Of a stretch of 64,000 nt of DNA, positions 25,260 to 33,148 are shown piece after piece. The notes below the pieces were generated by a model. It was not told where the DNA came from. It saw nothing but the letters and a program-made list of their open reading frames with translations, and searched no databases. Position 1 is the first letter of the stretch. Each line of letters begins with the position of its first letter. Made by a program: the position numbers and the translations under genes. Origin of the DNA: Rubrivivax sp. (GTDB taxonomy: Bacteria; Pseudomonadota; Gammaproteobacteria; Burkholderiales; Burkholderiaceae_C); the NCBI GenBank assembly GCA_027485165.1, contig JAIXRN010000064.1, positions 62,001 to 126,000 of the forward strand. Reading direction: 5' to 3'.

Positions 25260-25577
25260 ATGACCCTCACTGTTCGACTGGACCCCACTTTGCAGGCCGC
25301 CCTGGAAGCCCATTGCGCCAGCACAGGCAGCAGCAAGAGCCTGGTGGTGCAGGAATCGCTGGCGGCCTACCTGGTGCAGGCCGAGGCCACCCGTGCAGCA
25401 GCCACGGGCGTACCGGCCGCCGAGGCCACCCCGGGCCCGGCCTTTCGGGCGTTCGCCGAAGCTGGCTTGGTCGGTGGTGTCGCGCTGAATCTGCCTGCGG
25501 GCACCGGCAGTGCTGACAAGGCCGCTGTGCGGGCGCAGGTGGCGGCCCGGCGCACAGCCAAGGCCCGGGCCGGGTGA
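25260..25577 (+). CDS. Ribbon-helix-helix antitoxin (VapB-like)
   Basis: 105 residues from the ATG at 25260. The first ~45 residues (TLTVRLDPTLQAALEAHCASTGSSKSLVVQESLAAYL) form a ribbon-helix-helix domain: a beta strand, then helix with S-K-S-x-x-VxESL. The remaining Ala-rich part would wrap the toxin. The stop overlaps the toxin start as GTGA. RHH antitoxins bind DNA as dimers and neutralise the partner nuclease. An AT-rich palindromic region lies just upstream. Confidence 0.8.
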   Translation: MTLTVRLDPTLQAALEAHCASTGSSKSLVVQESLAAYLVQAEATRAAATGVPAAEATPGPAFRAFAEAGLVGGVALNLPAGTGSADKAAVRAQVAARRTAKARAG

Positions 25578-26008
25578 CGATGCCGCTTGTGCCTGAACGG
25601 CGGGCCGTGCTGGTGGACACCGGCGTGCTGGTGGCGGTGTTCAACCGGCTCGATCCGCAGCACTCGGCGGCAGCCGCCTGGCTGGCGCGCAACACAGCCC
25701 CGCTGCTGACGGTGGAACCCGTGCTGAGCGAAACCGCCTTCTTCCTGCCTGCACGGCTGCGTGCCGCATTGGCCACCCTGGCCGCCAAGCGCGTGCTGCA
25801 GGTTCATGATGTCGACGATGCCGGCCACGCGCGCATGGCCGAACTCTTCGACAAGTACGCCGACCAGGACCCCGACTGGGCCGACCTGGCCCTGGTCTGG
25901 CTGGCCGAAACCGCCGGGGTCCACTGCATTGCCACGCTGGACATGGCGGGCTTCAGTGTCTATCGCATCAAGGGCCGCAAGCGCTTCGAAATGGCCCTGC
26001 TGGCCTGA
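25574..26008 (+). CDS. PIN-domain toxin (VapC-like ribonuclease)
   Basis: 144 residues from a GTG at 25574 overlapping the antitoxin stop; an ATG six bases later is also possible. The PIN layout is clear: first Asp in AVLVDTGVLVAVFN, Glu in PVLSETAFFLP, Asp pair in DQDPDWADLALVWLAE, and last Asp in IATLDMAGFSVYR. PIN toxins cleave RNA with Mg2+. Together with the RHH gene it makes a type II toxin-antitoxin pair, here inserted between flagellar gene blocks. Confidence 0.85.
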   Translation: MTMPLVPERRAVLVDTGVLVAVFNRLDPQHSAAAAWLARNTAPLLTVEPVLSETAFFLPARLRAALATLAAKRVLQVHDVDDAGHARMAELFDKYADQDPDWADLALVWLAETAGVHCIATLDMAGFSVYRIKGRKRFEMALLA

Positions 26009-26022
26009 AGCGCCTCAGCCGG

Positions 26023-26826
26023 TCAGCCCGCGCGTCGAAGCCGCGCCAGGCTGAGCAAGCCCGCCACGCCAGCCAGCATCAGCACCCAGCTGCCGGGCTC
26101 GGGCACGGCCGTGATGTTCAGGTCCAGCCCAGTCCAGTTGCCGGAAAAACCGTTCGCGTCTGGGCCGCTGCGGTTGACAGCGAAGCTCAGTGTTCCGCCG
26201 GCCAGAACGTTGACGACGGCCGAAAAGGAAGCCGACCCGCCCAGGCCGGCAATGCTGGTGCTGAAGACGCTGCTGTTGCCGTTGAACACGGCCACGTTGG
26301 CCAGCATGTTGCGCTGGTAGCCGGTGAAAGTGGCCGCCACCTGGTAGGCCCCCGCCTGGGGCGCGGCCCAGTTCACCACCGAAGCTTCCGGGCCCGTGCC
26401 GCGGCCATGCATCAGCACCACGCCCGTGGGAAGGGCGACGTTGCCGTCATCGATCAGGGCGCCACTGATGTTGGTGCCGAGCAGCGGTGTGGTTGCAGAC
26501 TCAAAAGCCCAGCCCTGCATGCCAACGTGAACGCCATCCAGGTTGCTGGCGGCCGCGAAGGTGTAGGGCGTCAGGCTCGCACCTGGTGACGCGGCGTACC
26601 CATAGGTCCAGGCACCATTCGGGTTCGTGGTGGGGCTGTACTCAGCAAACAGGTTGGCGGCGGACGCCAGCCCGGGCAGGGACAGCGCCACGACGGCAGC
26701 CCGCACCGTCTTCGTCACCCAAGGCGAGCGCAGCGGGGCCCTACTCGGGCCGTCACCGAACGAGCGCTTGAATGCATTTGCGGCGAAGGCCATGCGACCC
26801 GCAGTTGATGATGGCAAAGGGAACAT
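26023..26826 (-). CDS. PEP-CTERM sorting domain protein (first of three)
   Basis: 267 residues from the ATG at 26826, which has AGGAGAG upstream; the frame is open further but that part is not export-like. A hydrophobic export segment (VRAAVVALSLPGLASAA) starts rather late (~residue 43). The mature part is beta-rich and contains TTNPNGAWTYGY. The C-terminus has the full sorting signal: AVPEPGSW, a hydrophobic stretch (VLMLAGVAGLLSLA), then RLRRAG. PEP-CTERM proteins are processed by exosortase and sent to the envelope or extracellular polysaccharide. It shares TTNPNG and its upstream leader with the gene at 27682. Confidence 0.85.
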   Translation of the reverse strand: MFPLPSSTAGRMAFAANAFKRSFGDGPSRAPLRSPWVTKTVRAAVVALSLPGLASAANLFAEYSPTTNPNGAWTYGYAASPGASLTPYTFAAASNLDGVHVGMQGWAFESATTPLLGTNISGALIDDGNVALPTGVVLMHGRGTGPEASVVNWAAPQAGAYQVAATFTGYQRNMLANVAVFNGNSSVFSTSIAGLGGSASFSAVVNVLAGGTLSFAVNRSGPDANGFSGNWTGLDLNITAVPEPGSWVLMLAGVAGLLSLARLRRAG

Positions 26827-26891
26827 CACATCTCTCCTTGAATGAACGACAGCGAACCTGTAGGTTGCTGCGCAGACGGCTCGTTGGCCGC

Positions 26892-27605
26892 TCAAGCCGC
26901 AGGTCCTTGCCCTTGTTCACGTTGCGCTGACGCCAAACAGGACATGCGGAACCCCATCTTCGGCCCCCTGTTCAGGGGGCCTGCCCCAGCGGTGAGGAAG
27001 ACGATCAGACCGCCGACACCAGCCAGCATCAGCGCCCAGGTACCGGGCTCGGGCACCGCGGTCACGTTCAGCACGATGCTGTCCAGCACCACGCCATGCA
27101 CGAAGTTCGGCGCTGAAAGCGTCGTGAAGGCCAGCTTGACGCCGGTCTCGTTCGCTAGCGGGGTGAAGCTGATGCTGTACAGCGCGCCGCTGGCATTGGC
27201 GGTCTGGGTGCTGCTCATGGAGCCCAAGCTCACGGCAAAGCTCGTCGAATCCGGGCCGCCCGGTACGAAGGGGCCTTGCAGCAGGCCGCCGAAGTTGAGG
27301 GTGTAGGTGCTGCCAGCGACGAGGTTGAAGCTTGCCGTCGAGGCGATCGCCCCAGTGCCTGTGTTGCCGACCAGGTCCAGGCAGTTTGCGCCCGGCGCAC
27401 GCACGCAATTGAAGGGGCTGCCGGCGGGAATGCCGATGATGTCGATATTTCCGCTGGTGACGGCAAACCCTGTCCCGCCGATCGGGCCCACGCCGTAGAG
27501 CCCGGCGGCGGCCGCCGAGAAGTTCTCGCTCAGCAGCGTGGTTGCCTGGGCGCTGCCGAGGCTGCCGGCTGCCAGCACGGCGGCGGCGAGAGTGGACGGT
27601 TTCAT
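26892..27605 (-). CDS. PEP-CTERM protein with abnormal C-terminus (second of three)
   Basis: 237 residues with signal peptide MKPSTLAAAVLAAGSLGSAQA, preceded by GAGGAGC. The mature part is beta-rich with two Cys (FNCVRAPGANCLD). The sorting motif AVPEPGTWALMLAGVGGLIVFL is present, but the Arg cluster and stop that should follow are absent. Instead 33 residues (TAGAGPLNRGPKMGFRMSC...) run through a hairpin-forming sequence. Exosortase processing may fail without the basic tail. A small deletion or frameshift near 26990 would explain it. Confidence 0.75.
   Translation of the reverse strand: MKPSTLAAAVLAAGSLGSAQATTLLSENFSAAAAGLYGVGPIGGTGFAVTSGNIDIIGIPAGSPFNCVRAPGANCLDLVGNTGTGAIASTASFNLVAGSTYTLNFGGLLQGPFVPGGPDSTSFAVSLGSMSSTQTANASGALYSISFTPLANETGVKLAFTTLSAPNFVHGVVLDSIVLNVTAVPEPGTWALMLAGVGGLIVFLTAGAGPLNRGPKMGFRMSCLASAQREQGQGPAA
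26962..26981. repeat. Perfect hairpin inside the 3' end of the second PEP-CTERM gene
   Basis: GGCCCCCTG / CAGGGGGCC arms with a two-base centre, 20 bases in all. It lies within the aberrant C-terminal codons, where a gene-end hairpin would be expected if the gene had stopped after its Arg cluster. No T-run follows. Confidence 0.5.
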
Positions 27606-27681
27606 CTGAAGCTCCTCGGAAAAGGGTCACGCGACCCGGGGTTGACGAAGGGGGTTGCGGGGTTCGGGGCCATTAGGCCGA

Positions 27682-28434
27682 TCAAGCCCGCGCGACCGGT
27701 GCGCCGCTGCGGCGGCGGGCGATGACGCCCAGGCTCAGGATGCCGGAGAACAGCATCGCCAGGCTGGCGGGCTCGGGGATCGGCGCGGCGGTGAAGAGCA
27801 CCGTCTCGGACAAGCCCGAGATCGTGCCGAAGGGCTGGCCCACTGACGTGCGGAACTCGAAGGACAGCACCGTGCCGGCGCTGACCGGCAGCGCAGCGCC
27901 TGCAAACGTCACCGCGTTGCTGCGCCCGATGGTGTTGTTCAGGCTGGCCGACCCCAGGACCGTGCTGCCCAGCGTCACGAACACGTCGACAGCGCGGTCC
28001 AGCGGGCGCTGGGCGTACCAGGTCGATGCGTTGAAATCGATGCTGCCGGCCGCAGGCGCCGTCCAGCGCACGAATACCGAATCCCCTGCCGAAAAGTTGG
28101 TGCTGTGGATGATGATGTCGCCGGCCAGGAAGTCGTTGTTGGACGAAGGCGGCGCAGCAGCGCCGTTCACGGCGGCACGCGCCACCCAGGGCGTGTCCGC
28201 GGCCAGGTTGCTGCCCACACCCCAGTAGCCATCTGCCAGGACGGCACTGGGCGTGCTGGGCAGGAAGCGGCCCAGCGCGACGTTGCCCTGGGTGAAGGAC
28301 CACACGCCGTTGGGGTTGGTCGTCTGGCTGAAGTCACCAGCCAGGCTGTAGGGGGTGGCCGCGACAGCGGGCGTGGCCAGGCACAGGGCCAGAAGGCCGG
28401 CGGCCGCGAACGGCAGAAGTCTTGGTAGCAGCAT
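27682..28434 (-). CDS. PEP-CTERM sorting domain protein (third of three)
   Basis: 250 residues from the ATG at 28434 (AGGGAG upstream). The signal peptide is LLPRLLPFAAAGLLALCLATPAVAA. The mature domain includes SQTTNPNGVWSFTQGN, akin to the first PEP-CTERM protein, and a beta-rich body with IDFNASTWYAQRPLDRAVDVFV. The C-terminal signal is IPEPASLAMLFSGILSLGVIARRRSG. It probably originates from the same ancestor as the gene at 26023. The function is unknown; it is likely an extracellular matrix or envelope protein. Confidence 0.87.
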   Translation of the reverse strand: MLLPRLLPFAAAGLLALCLATPAVAATPYSLAGDFSQTTNPNGVWSFTQGNVALGRFLPSTPSAVLADGYWGVGSNLAADTPWVARAAVNGAAAPPSSNNDFLAGDIIIHSTNFSAGDSVFVRWTAPAAGSIDFNASTWYAQRPLDRAVDVFVTLGSTVLGSASLNNTIGRSNAVTFAGAALPVSAGTVLSFEFRTSVGQPFGTISGLSETVLFTAAPIPEPASLAMLFSGILSLGVIARRRSGAPVARA

Positions 28435-28670
28435 CAGAACTCCCTGGGGTGAAGACAGCGAAACACATGACGACCGGAAGGGCACCGCGCGGAGCGGCCG
28501 CCATGCGGGCCTTGTCTTGTTTCACGCAGTGCCTGCTGCCAAACCGGACACGGCCGCAGCCCCGGCCCACCCCGCAAGCCGGGGGGTCAGGGGTGGGTGC
28601 CAGGTCGCGACACGGCCAAAGCCAGCATCTGCCACGGGCACGCCCGCCTGCCGCTTGCTAGATTCGGCGG

Positions 28671-29225
28671 ATGTCGGAACTCACCGCCCTGTTCGCCGCC
28701 GCCAGCGCCGGCGACGCCCAGGCCTTCGACCGCCTGTTCGCCGTGCTCTACGACGACCTGGCCGCGATGGCGCGCGCCCGGCTGCGCCGCGGCCAGCGCG
28801 TGACGATGGCCGACACCGGGGCCCTGGTGCACGAAAGCTGGCTGCGGCTGCAGGGCGCAGGCCAGCTGGCCTTCGAAGACCGCGGGCACTTCCTGGCCCA
28901 TGCTGCGCGCGTGATGCGCTCGGTCATCGTCGACATGGCGCGCCGCAGCCAGGCCGAACGCCGCGGCGGCGGGGCCGTATTTGTGACCCTGGACACCCAG
29001 GTCGGCGACTCGGTGGCGTCCGACGAGGCCGATGTGCTGCAGGTGGCCGAAGCGCTGGACGAACTGACCCAGCTCGACCCGCGCCTGGCACGGGTGGTGG
29101 AAATGCGCTACTTCGCGGGGCTGACGGAAACCGAGATCGCCGCCGCCCTGGGCGTGACCGACCGCACCGTGCGGCGCGACTGGGAAAAGGCGCGTGCCTT
29201 TCTGGTCATGGCGCTGAAAAGCTGA
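28671..29225 (+). CDS. ECF-family sigma factor of the kinase-linked type
   Basis: 184 residues. Region 2 (LTALFAAASAGDAQAFDRLFAVLYDDLAAMARARLRR...LVHESWLRL; HFLAHAARVMRSVIVDMARRSQAERRGG) and region 4 (LDPRLARVVEMRYFAGLTETEIAAALGVTDRTVRRDWEKARAFL) fit the ECF group regularly found beside Ser/Thr kinases in proteobacteria. The kinase gene follows after 45 bases, so phosphorylation rather than a classic anti-sigma may control it. It is divergent from the PEP-CTERM genes across 236 bases, which are plausible targets. Confidence 0.88.
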   Translation: MSELTALFAAASAGDAQAFDRLFAVLYDDLAAMARARLRRGQRVTMADTGALVHESWLRLQGAGQLAFEDRGHFLAHAARVMRSVIVDMARRSQAERRGGGAVFVTLDTQVGDSVASDEADVLQVAEALDELTQLDPRLARVVEMRYFAGLTETEIAAALGVTDRTVRRDWEKARAFLVMALKS

Positions 29226-29270
29226 CACCTGATGTCCGGAACGCAACCTGCTACAGCGTGAACCGGTGCG

Positions 29271-32000
29271 ATGACGTCGACACTTTCCCCCGCAGACTGG
29301 GCCCGCGTTTCGCCCTTGTTCGACCAGGCGCTGGACCTGCCAGAAGGCGCGCGCGGGCCCTGGCTGGCTGCCGTCGCAGCGCAGGACCCCGCCACCGCCA
29401 CCCAGCTGCGCGCCCTGCTGGCTGCCCATGCCGACCAGGCGGCCACAGAACGCCTGGAACGCGGCCCGCAGCTCACCTTGCCGCCTGGCGGCGAATTGCC
29501 AGGCCTGGGGCCTGGCCTGCGCGTAGGCCCCTGGCGGCTGATGGCCCCGCTGGGCAGCGGCGGCATGGCCACGGTCTGGCGCGCTGCGCGGGCTGACGGC
29601 GCCTACCAGCGCGAAGTGGCGCTGAAGCTGCCTTTGCACCGCCTGCCCGACGCCGCCGCGGCGCTGCGTTTCGAGCGCGAATGCGACATCCTGGCGCGGC
29701 TGGAACACCCCAACATTGCGCGCCTGTACGACGCCGACCTGGGCGGGTCGCCCCTGCCCTGGCTGGCCATCGAACAGGTGCAGGGCCAGCCGCTGGACCA
29801 GTGGTGCCGCCAGCAGCGCCTGCCGCTGGCGCAGCGCCTGGCGCTGTTCATCCAGGTGTTGCAGGCCGTGCAGTACGCGCACAGCCACCTGGTGCTGCAT
29901 CGCGACCTGAAGGCGTCGAACATCCTCGTCACGCCGCAGGGCCAGGTGAAGCTGCTGGACTTCGGCATCGCCAGCCTGCTGCAGGAAGCCGACCTGGCCA
30001 CGCCCGCACAGGGCCCCGCCGACGCCGCCCGGACGGCGCGCGCGATGACGCCGGCCTATGCCGCACCAGAACAGATCGAGAGCGGCCCGCTCAGCACCGC
30101 CACCGACCTTTACGCTGCCGGCGTGGTGCTGTTCGACCTGCTGACCGGTGCGCGCCCCTACAGCGGCCCCACCCACACGCCGGCCGAACTGGAACAGGCC
30201 ATCCTGCGCGGCCCGCTGCGGCCGGCCAGCCAGGCCTGCACGGCCGAAGCGGCAGCCGCCTCAGGCCTGGCGCTGCCGGCGCTGCGCCGCGCGCTGGCGG
30301 GCGACATCGACGCCATCCTGGCGCGGGCACTGCAGCGCGAACCACAGCGCCGCTACGCGTCGGCCCAGGCCTTCGCGGCCGACCTGCAGCGCCACCTGGA
30401 CAGCCTGCCCGTTCAGGCGCGCCAGCGCACGCCGGGGTATGTGCTGGGCCGCTTCGTGCGCCGGCACCGCGCCCTGGTGGGGCTGGCCAGCGTGGCCGGC
30501 CTGGGCCTGGCCGTGGCCCTGACCGTGGCCGCGCGGCAGGCCAGCATCGCCAGCGACCAGGAACGCCGCGCCCTGGCGGCGCAGGCCACGAACGAAGCCG
30601 GCACCGCCTTCATGGCCGACCTGCTGAACGACGCCCTGCGCGCCGGCCGGCCGATCAATGCCGACGAATGGCTGGCGCGCGCCGAACGCATGGCACGCCA
30701 GAGCTTTGCCGGCAAGCCCGACCAGCTGGCGGGCGTGCTGTGGATGGTGGCCCAGCGCGCCAGCGACTGGGAAGGCCAGGAACGCAGCCGCACCCTGGTG
30801 CGCGAAGCGCTGGCCATGGCCCGCGACCCGGACCTGCGCGACCAGCTGGGCTGCGAAGACGCCTTCGCCCAGGCCCAGCTGGGCGAACTGGCCGCGGCCA
30901 GCCAGCGCCTGCAGGCCCTGGCCGACCAGGCCAGCGCCCTGCCCGCGGCCCGTGCCTGTGCGCTGGGCTACCTGGCCTTCATGGCCGGCCAGGGGGGCCG
31001 GCTGCCTGAAGCCGTGACGCTGCAGGAACGCGCGCTGGGCTTGCTGGCCCAGGCCCCCGTCGTACCCGAACATGCGCGCGCCGCCATGACCGCACGGCTG
31101 GCGCTGTTCAAGAGCCAGCTGGGCAATGGCCAGGAAAGTGACCGCCTGTTCGCCCAGGCACTGGCGCTGATGGCCGACAGCGGCCGCGAACGCAGCATGG
31201 CGGCCTGGGCGGTGCGCAATGAATGGGCGATAGCGCTGAGCGTCGCGGGCGACTCGCGCCGCGCCCTGGCCCTGGGGCAGCAGAACCTGGCGCTGATGAC
31301 CGAGGACGGTGTCTACACGCCCAAGGCGCTGTACACCGCACGCAACGTGGGCCTGACGGCACTGGCCGCCGGCCGCTACGCCGAAGCCGCCGCCATCTTC
31401 GACAGCAGCCTGGCCCAGGCCGCAGCAGCCGGTGCGCAGACGCCAGAAATCCTGCGTGCCATCGAATGCGACCGCGTCGTGCTGGCCACACGCAGCCTGC
31501 AGCCGCAAGCCGCAGCCCTGGCCCTGGCGCGCGCCGACCGGGTGCCCCGCCGGGCCAGTGCCTCCGATGCCTTCTACGACCGGGGCTGCCGGCTGGCGCG
31601 GGCCGAATTCGACATCGCGCGCGGCGCCGCAACGGCAGCGCTGGACATCCTGCAGCCGCTACTGGCGGAACCCGGCGCCGCATCACCGCCCTGGCAGTGG
31701 CATGGCCGTCTGCTGGCGGCGCGGGCGCAGCTGGGCCTGGGCAGGGCGGCGGCAGCCCTGGCAGAAGCCGAGCAAGCGCTCGCAACTGCCCGGCAACTGC
31801 AGGGCGACCGGCAGCATTCGGTGCGCAGCGGTTCAGCGCTGCTTTGGCTGGGTGCCGCACAAGCCGCCGCAGGCGACGCGGCAGCGGCCCGCGCCAGCCT
31901 GCAGCAGGCGGTGCAGCAGCTGCAAGGCAGCGTGGACCCAGCACACCCCTGGCTGGCAGAAGCCCAGTCCCGGCTGGCCGCGCTGGGCGGGCCGACCTAG
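29271..32000 (+). CDS. Membrane Ser/Thr protein kinase with TPR-like C-terminal domain
   Basis: 909 residues. An N-terminal helical segment is followed by a Hanks-type kinase domain (~86-385) with LGSGGMATVW (glycine loop), VALKLP (catalytic Lys), HRDLKASNILV (catalytic loop), DFGIASL and YAAPEQI. A single transmembrane helix lies at ~403-423 (VGLASVAGLGLAVALTVAA). The ~480-residue C-terminal part is made of repeated Ala/Leu-rich helices typical of TPR arrays, probably periplasmic and ligand- or protein-binding. All kinase residues needed for catalysis are present. It is coupled to the ECF sigma gene upstream. Confidence 0.92.
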   Translation: MTSTLSPADWARVSPLFDQALDLPEGARGPWLAAVAAQDPATATQLRALLAAHADQAATERLERGPQLTLPPGGELPGLGPGLRVGPWRLMAPLGSGGMATVWRAARADGAYQREVALKLPLHRLPDAAAALRFERECDILARLEHPNIARLYDADLGGSPLPWLAIEQVQGQPLDQWCRQQRLPLAQRLALFIQVLQAVQYAHSHLVLHRDLKASNILVTPQGQVKLLDFGIASLLQEADLATPAQGPADAARTARAMTPAYAAPEQIESGPLSTATDLYAAGVVLFDLLTGARPYSGPTHTPAELEQAILRGPLRPASQACTAEAAAASGLALPALRRALAGDIDAILARALQREPQRRYASAQAFAADLQRHLDSLPVQARQRTPGYVLGRFVRRHRALVGLASVAGLGLAVALTVAARQASIASDQERRALAAQATNEAGTAFMADLLNDALRAGRPINADEWLARAERMARQSFAGKPDQLAGVLWMVAQRASDWEGQERSRTLVREALAMARDPDLRDQLGCEDAFAQAQLGELAAASQRLQALADQASALPAARACALGYLAFMAGQGGRLPEAVTLQERALGLLAQAPVVPEHARAAMTARLALFKSQLGNGQESDRLFAQALALMADSGRERSMAAWAVRNEWAIALSVAGDSRRALALGQQNLALMTEDGVYTPKALYTARNVGLTALAAGRYAEAAAIFDSSLAQAAAAGAQTPEILRAIECDRVVLATRSLQPQAAALALARADRVPRRASASDAFYDRGCRLARAEFDIARGAATAALDILQPLLAEPGAASPPWQWHGRLLAARAQLGLGRAAAALAEAEQALATARQLQGDRQHSVRSGSALLWLGAAQAAAGDAAAARASLQQAVQQLQGSVDPAHPWLAEAQSRLAALGGPT

Positions 32001-32022
32001 CGCCCCACCCGCTACCCAGGGT

Positions 32023-32670
32023 CTAGAAGCCCAGGCTCGCGAGCAGGTCGTCCACCTCGCCCTGGTTGCTGACGACGTCGGTGCGGCCGGTGGCGTCCAC
32101 CACCGGGCCATTCAGCACGTTGGGGTCGACCTTCTCGCGCTGGTCGGGCGGCACCACGCTCACCAGCAACTTCACCAGGCTGTCTTCCAGGTCATTGGCC
32201 AGCGTCACGACCTTGGCCACCACCTGGCCGGTCAGGTCGTGGAAGTCCTGCGCCATCATGATGTCGGTCAGGTGGCCGTCGATGCGTGCCGTGCGCGACT
32301 CCACGTCCTGCACGAAGTTCAGCACGGCGCCGCTGGCCACCGCCTTGACGGGGTTTTCCACCAGGGCCGCGGCCATCGCACGCGTGGCTTCGTTGATGTA
32401 GGCGTGGTCGGCCTTGGCCTGGTCGACCGAGTTCAGCACCTTGTTGGCGGCGTCGGCCGTCTTGGTGGCGATGTAGGTCAGACGGCTGCGCGCGTCGGGC
32501 AGGCCGTCGGTTGCGATCTGCAGCTTGGGCATCACGCCCAGCTGGGCCATGGTGTCGTGCAGCAGCCGGGTGATGGACCCGATCTGCTGGAAGACCTCGG
32601 GCGATACAGCCAGGGCCGGGGCTTGCGCCGCAGCGGGTGCCTGCAATGTGGTGGCGTCGTCCATCTTCAT
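32023..32670 (-). CDS. cheZ: Chemotaxis phosphatase CheZ
   Basis: 215 residues from the ATG at 32670 (AAGGGAG upstream). The catalytic helix has DFHDLTGQVVAKVV, with the Gln that positions water on CheY-P. The C-terminal GEVDDLLASLGF is the CheY-binding peptide. The long four-helix hairpin is visible (~30-165). CheZ removes phosphate from CheY-P at the receptor cluster. It follows cheY by 14 bases. Downstream, related genomes continue into flhB; here the foreign-looking 7-kb segment begins. Confidence 0.95.
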   Translation of the reverse strand: MKMDDATTLQAPAAAQAPALAVSPEVFQQIGSITRLLHDTMAQLGVMPKLQIATDGLPDARSRLTYIATKTADAANKVLNSVDQAKADHAYINEATRAMAAALVENPVKAVASGAVLNFVQDVESRTARIDGHLTDIMMAQDFHDLTGQVVAKVVTLANDLEDSLVKLLVSVVPPDQREKVDPNVLNGPVVDATGRTDVVSNQGEVDDLLASLGF

Positions 32671-32684
32671 GTTGGTTTCTCCCT

Positions 32685-33083
32685 TCAAGCCGTGGCTGCG
32701 AGCTTCTGCAGGATCTTCTGCAGTTTTTCTTCCAGCGTCGCCTTGGTGAAGGGCTTGACGATGTAACCCGCCGCCCCGCTTTGCGCCGCCAGCACGATGT
32801 CTTCCTTGCGCGCCTCGGCCGTGACCATCAGCACCGGCAGGTGCTTCAGGCTGTCGTCGGCCTTGATGGCCTTCAGCAAGTCGAAGCCGTTCATGTTCGG
32901 CATGTTGATGTCCGACACCACGAAGTCGTACTTCTGCGCCTTCAGCATGTTCAGCGCCACCGCGCCGTCCTCGGCCTCGTCGGCGTTGTTGCAGCCCATC
33001 TCCTTGAGCAGGCCGCGCACGATGCGGCGCATGGTGGAGAAGTCGTCGACGATCAGAAACTTGAGGTCGGTGGGCGTGGTCAT
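32685..33083 (-). CDS. cheY: Chemotaxis response regulator CheY
   Basis: 132 residues, a single receiver domain: acidic pair in [10 protein letters not shown], phospho-Asp in [13 protein letters not shown], Thr in VLMVTAEA, aromatic and Lys in AGYIVKPFT. CheY-P binds FliM to change rotation. It begins 38 bases after a FliA-like promoter that overlaps the motB stop codon, so cheY-cheZ can be transcribed separately from motAB. Confidence 0.97.
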   Translation of the reverse strand: MTTPTDLKFLIVDDFSTMRRIVRGLLKEMGCNNADEAEDGAVALNMLKAQKYDFVVSDINMPNMNGFDLLKAIKADDSLKHLPVLMVTAEARKEDIVLAAQSGAAGYIVKPFTKATLEEKLQKILQKLAATA

Positions 33084-33121
33084 GGATGGGGCCTCGAAGG
33101 GGTGGGCGGGGTCTGGCAGGT

Positions 33122-33148
33122 TTATCGGACAGGCGGGGGCGGACTTGA
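33122..33148 (-). promoter_or_regulatory. FliA (sigma-28)-type promoter of cheY-cheZ, overlapping the motB stop
   Basis: On the minus strand: TCAA (33148-33145), 15 bases, TCCGATAA (33129-33122). Only the first base of the -10 differs from GCCGATAA. The TAA is also the motB stop codon. It is placed 38 bases before the cheY ATG. Confidence 0.6.
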
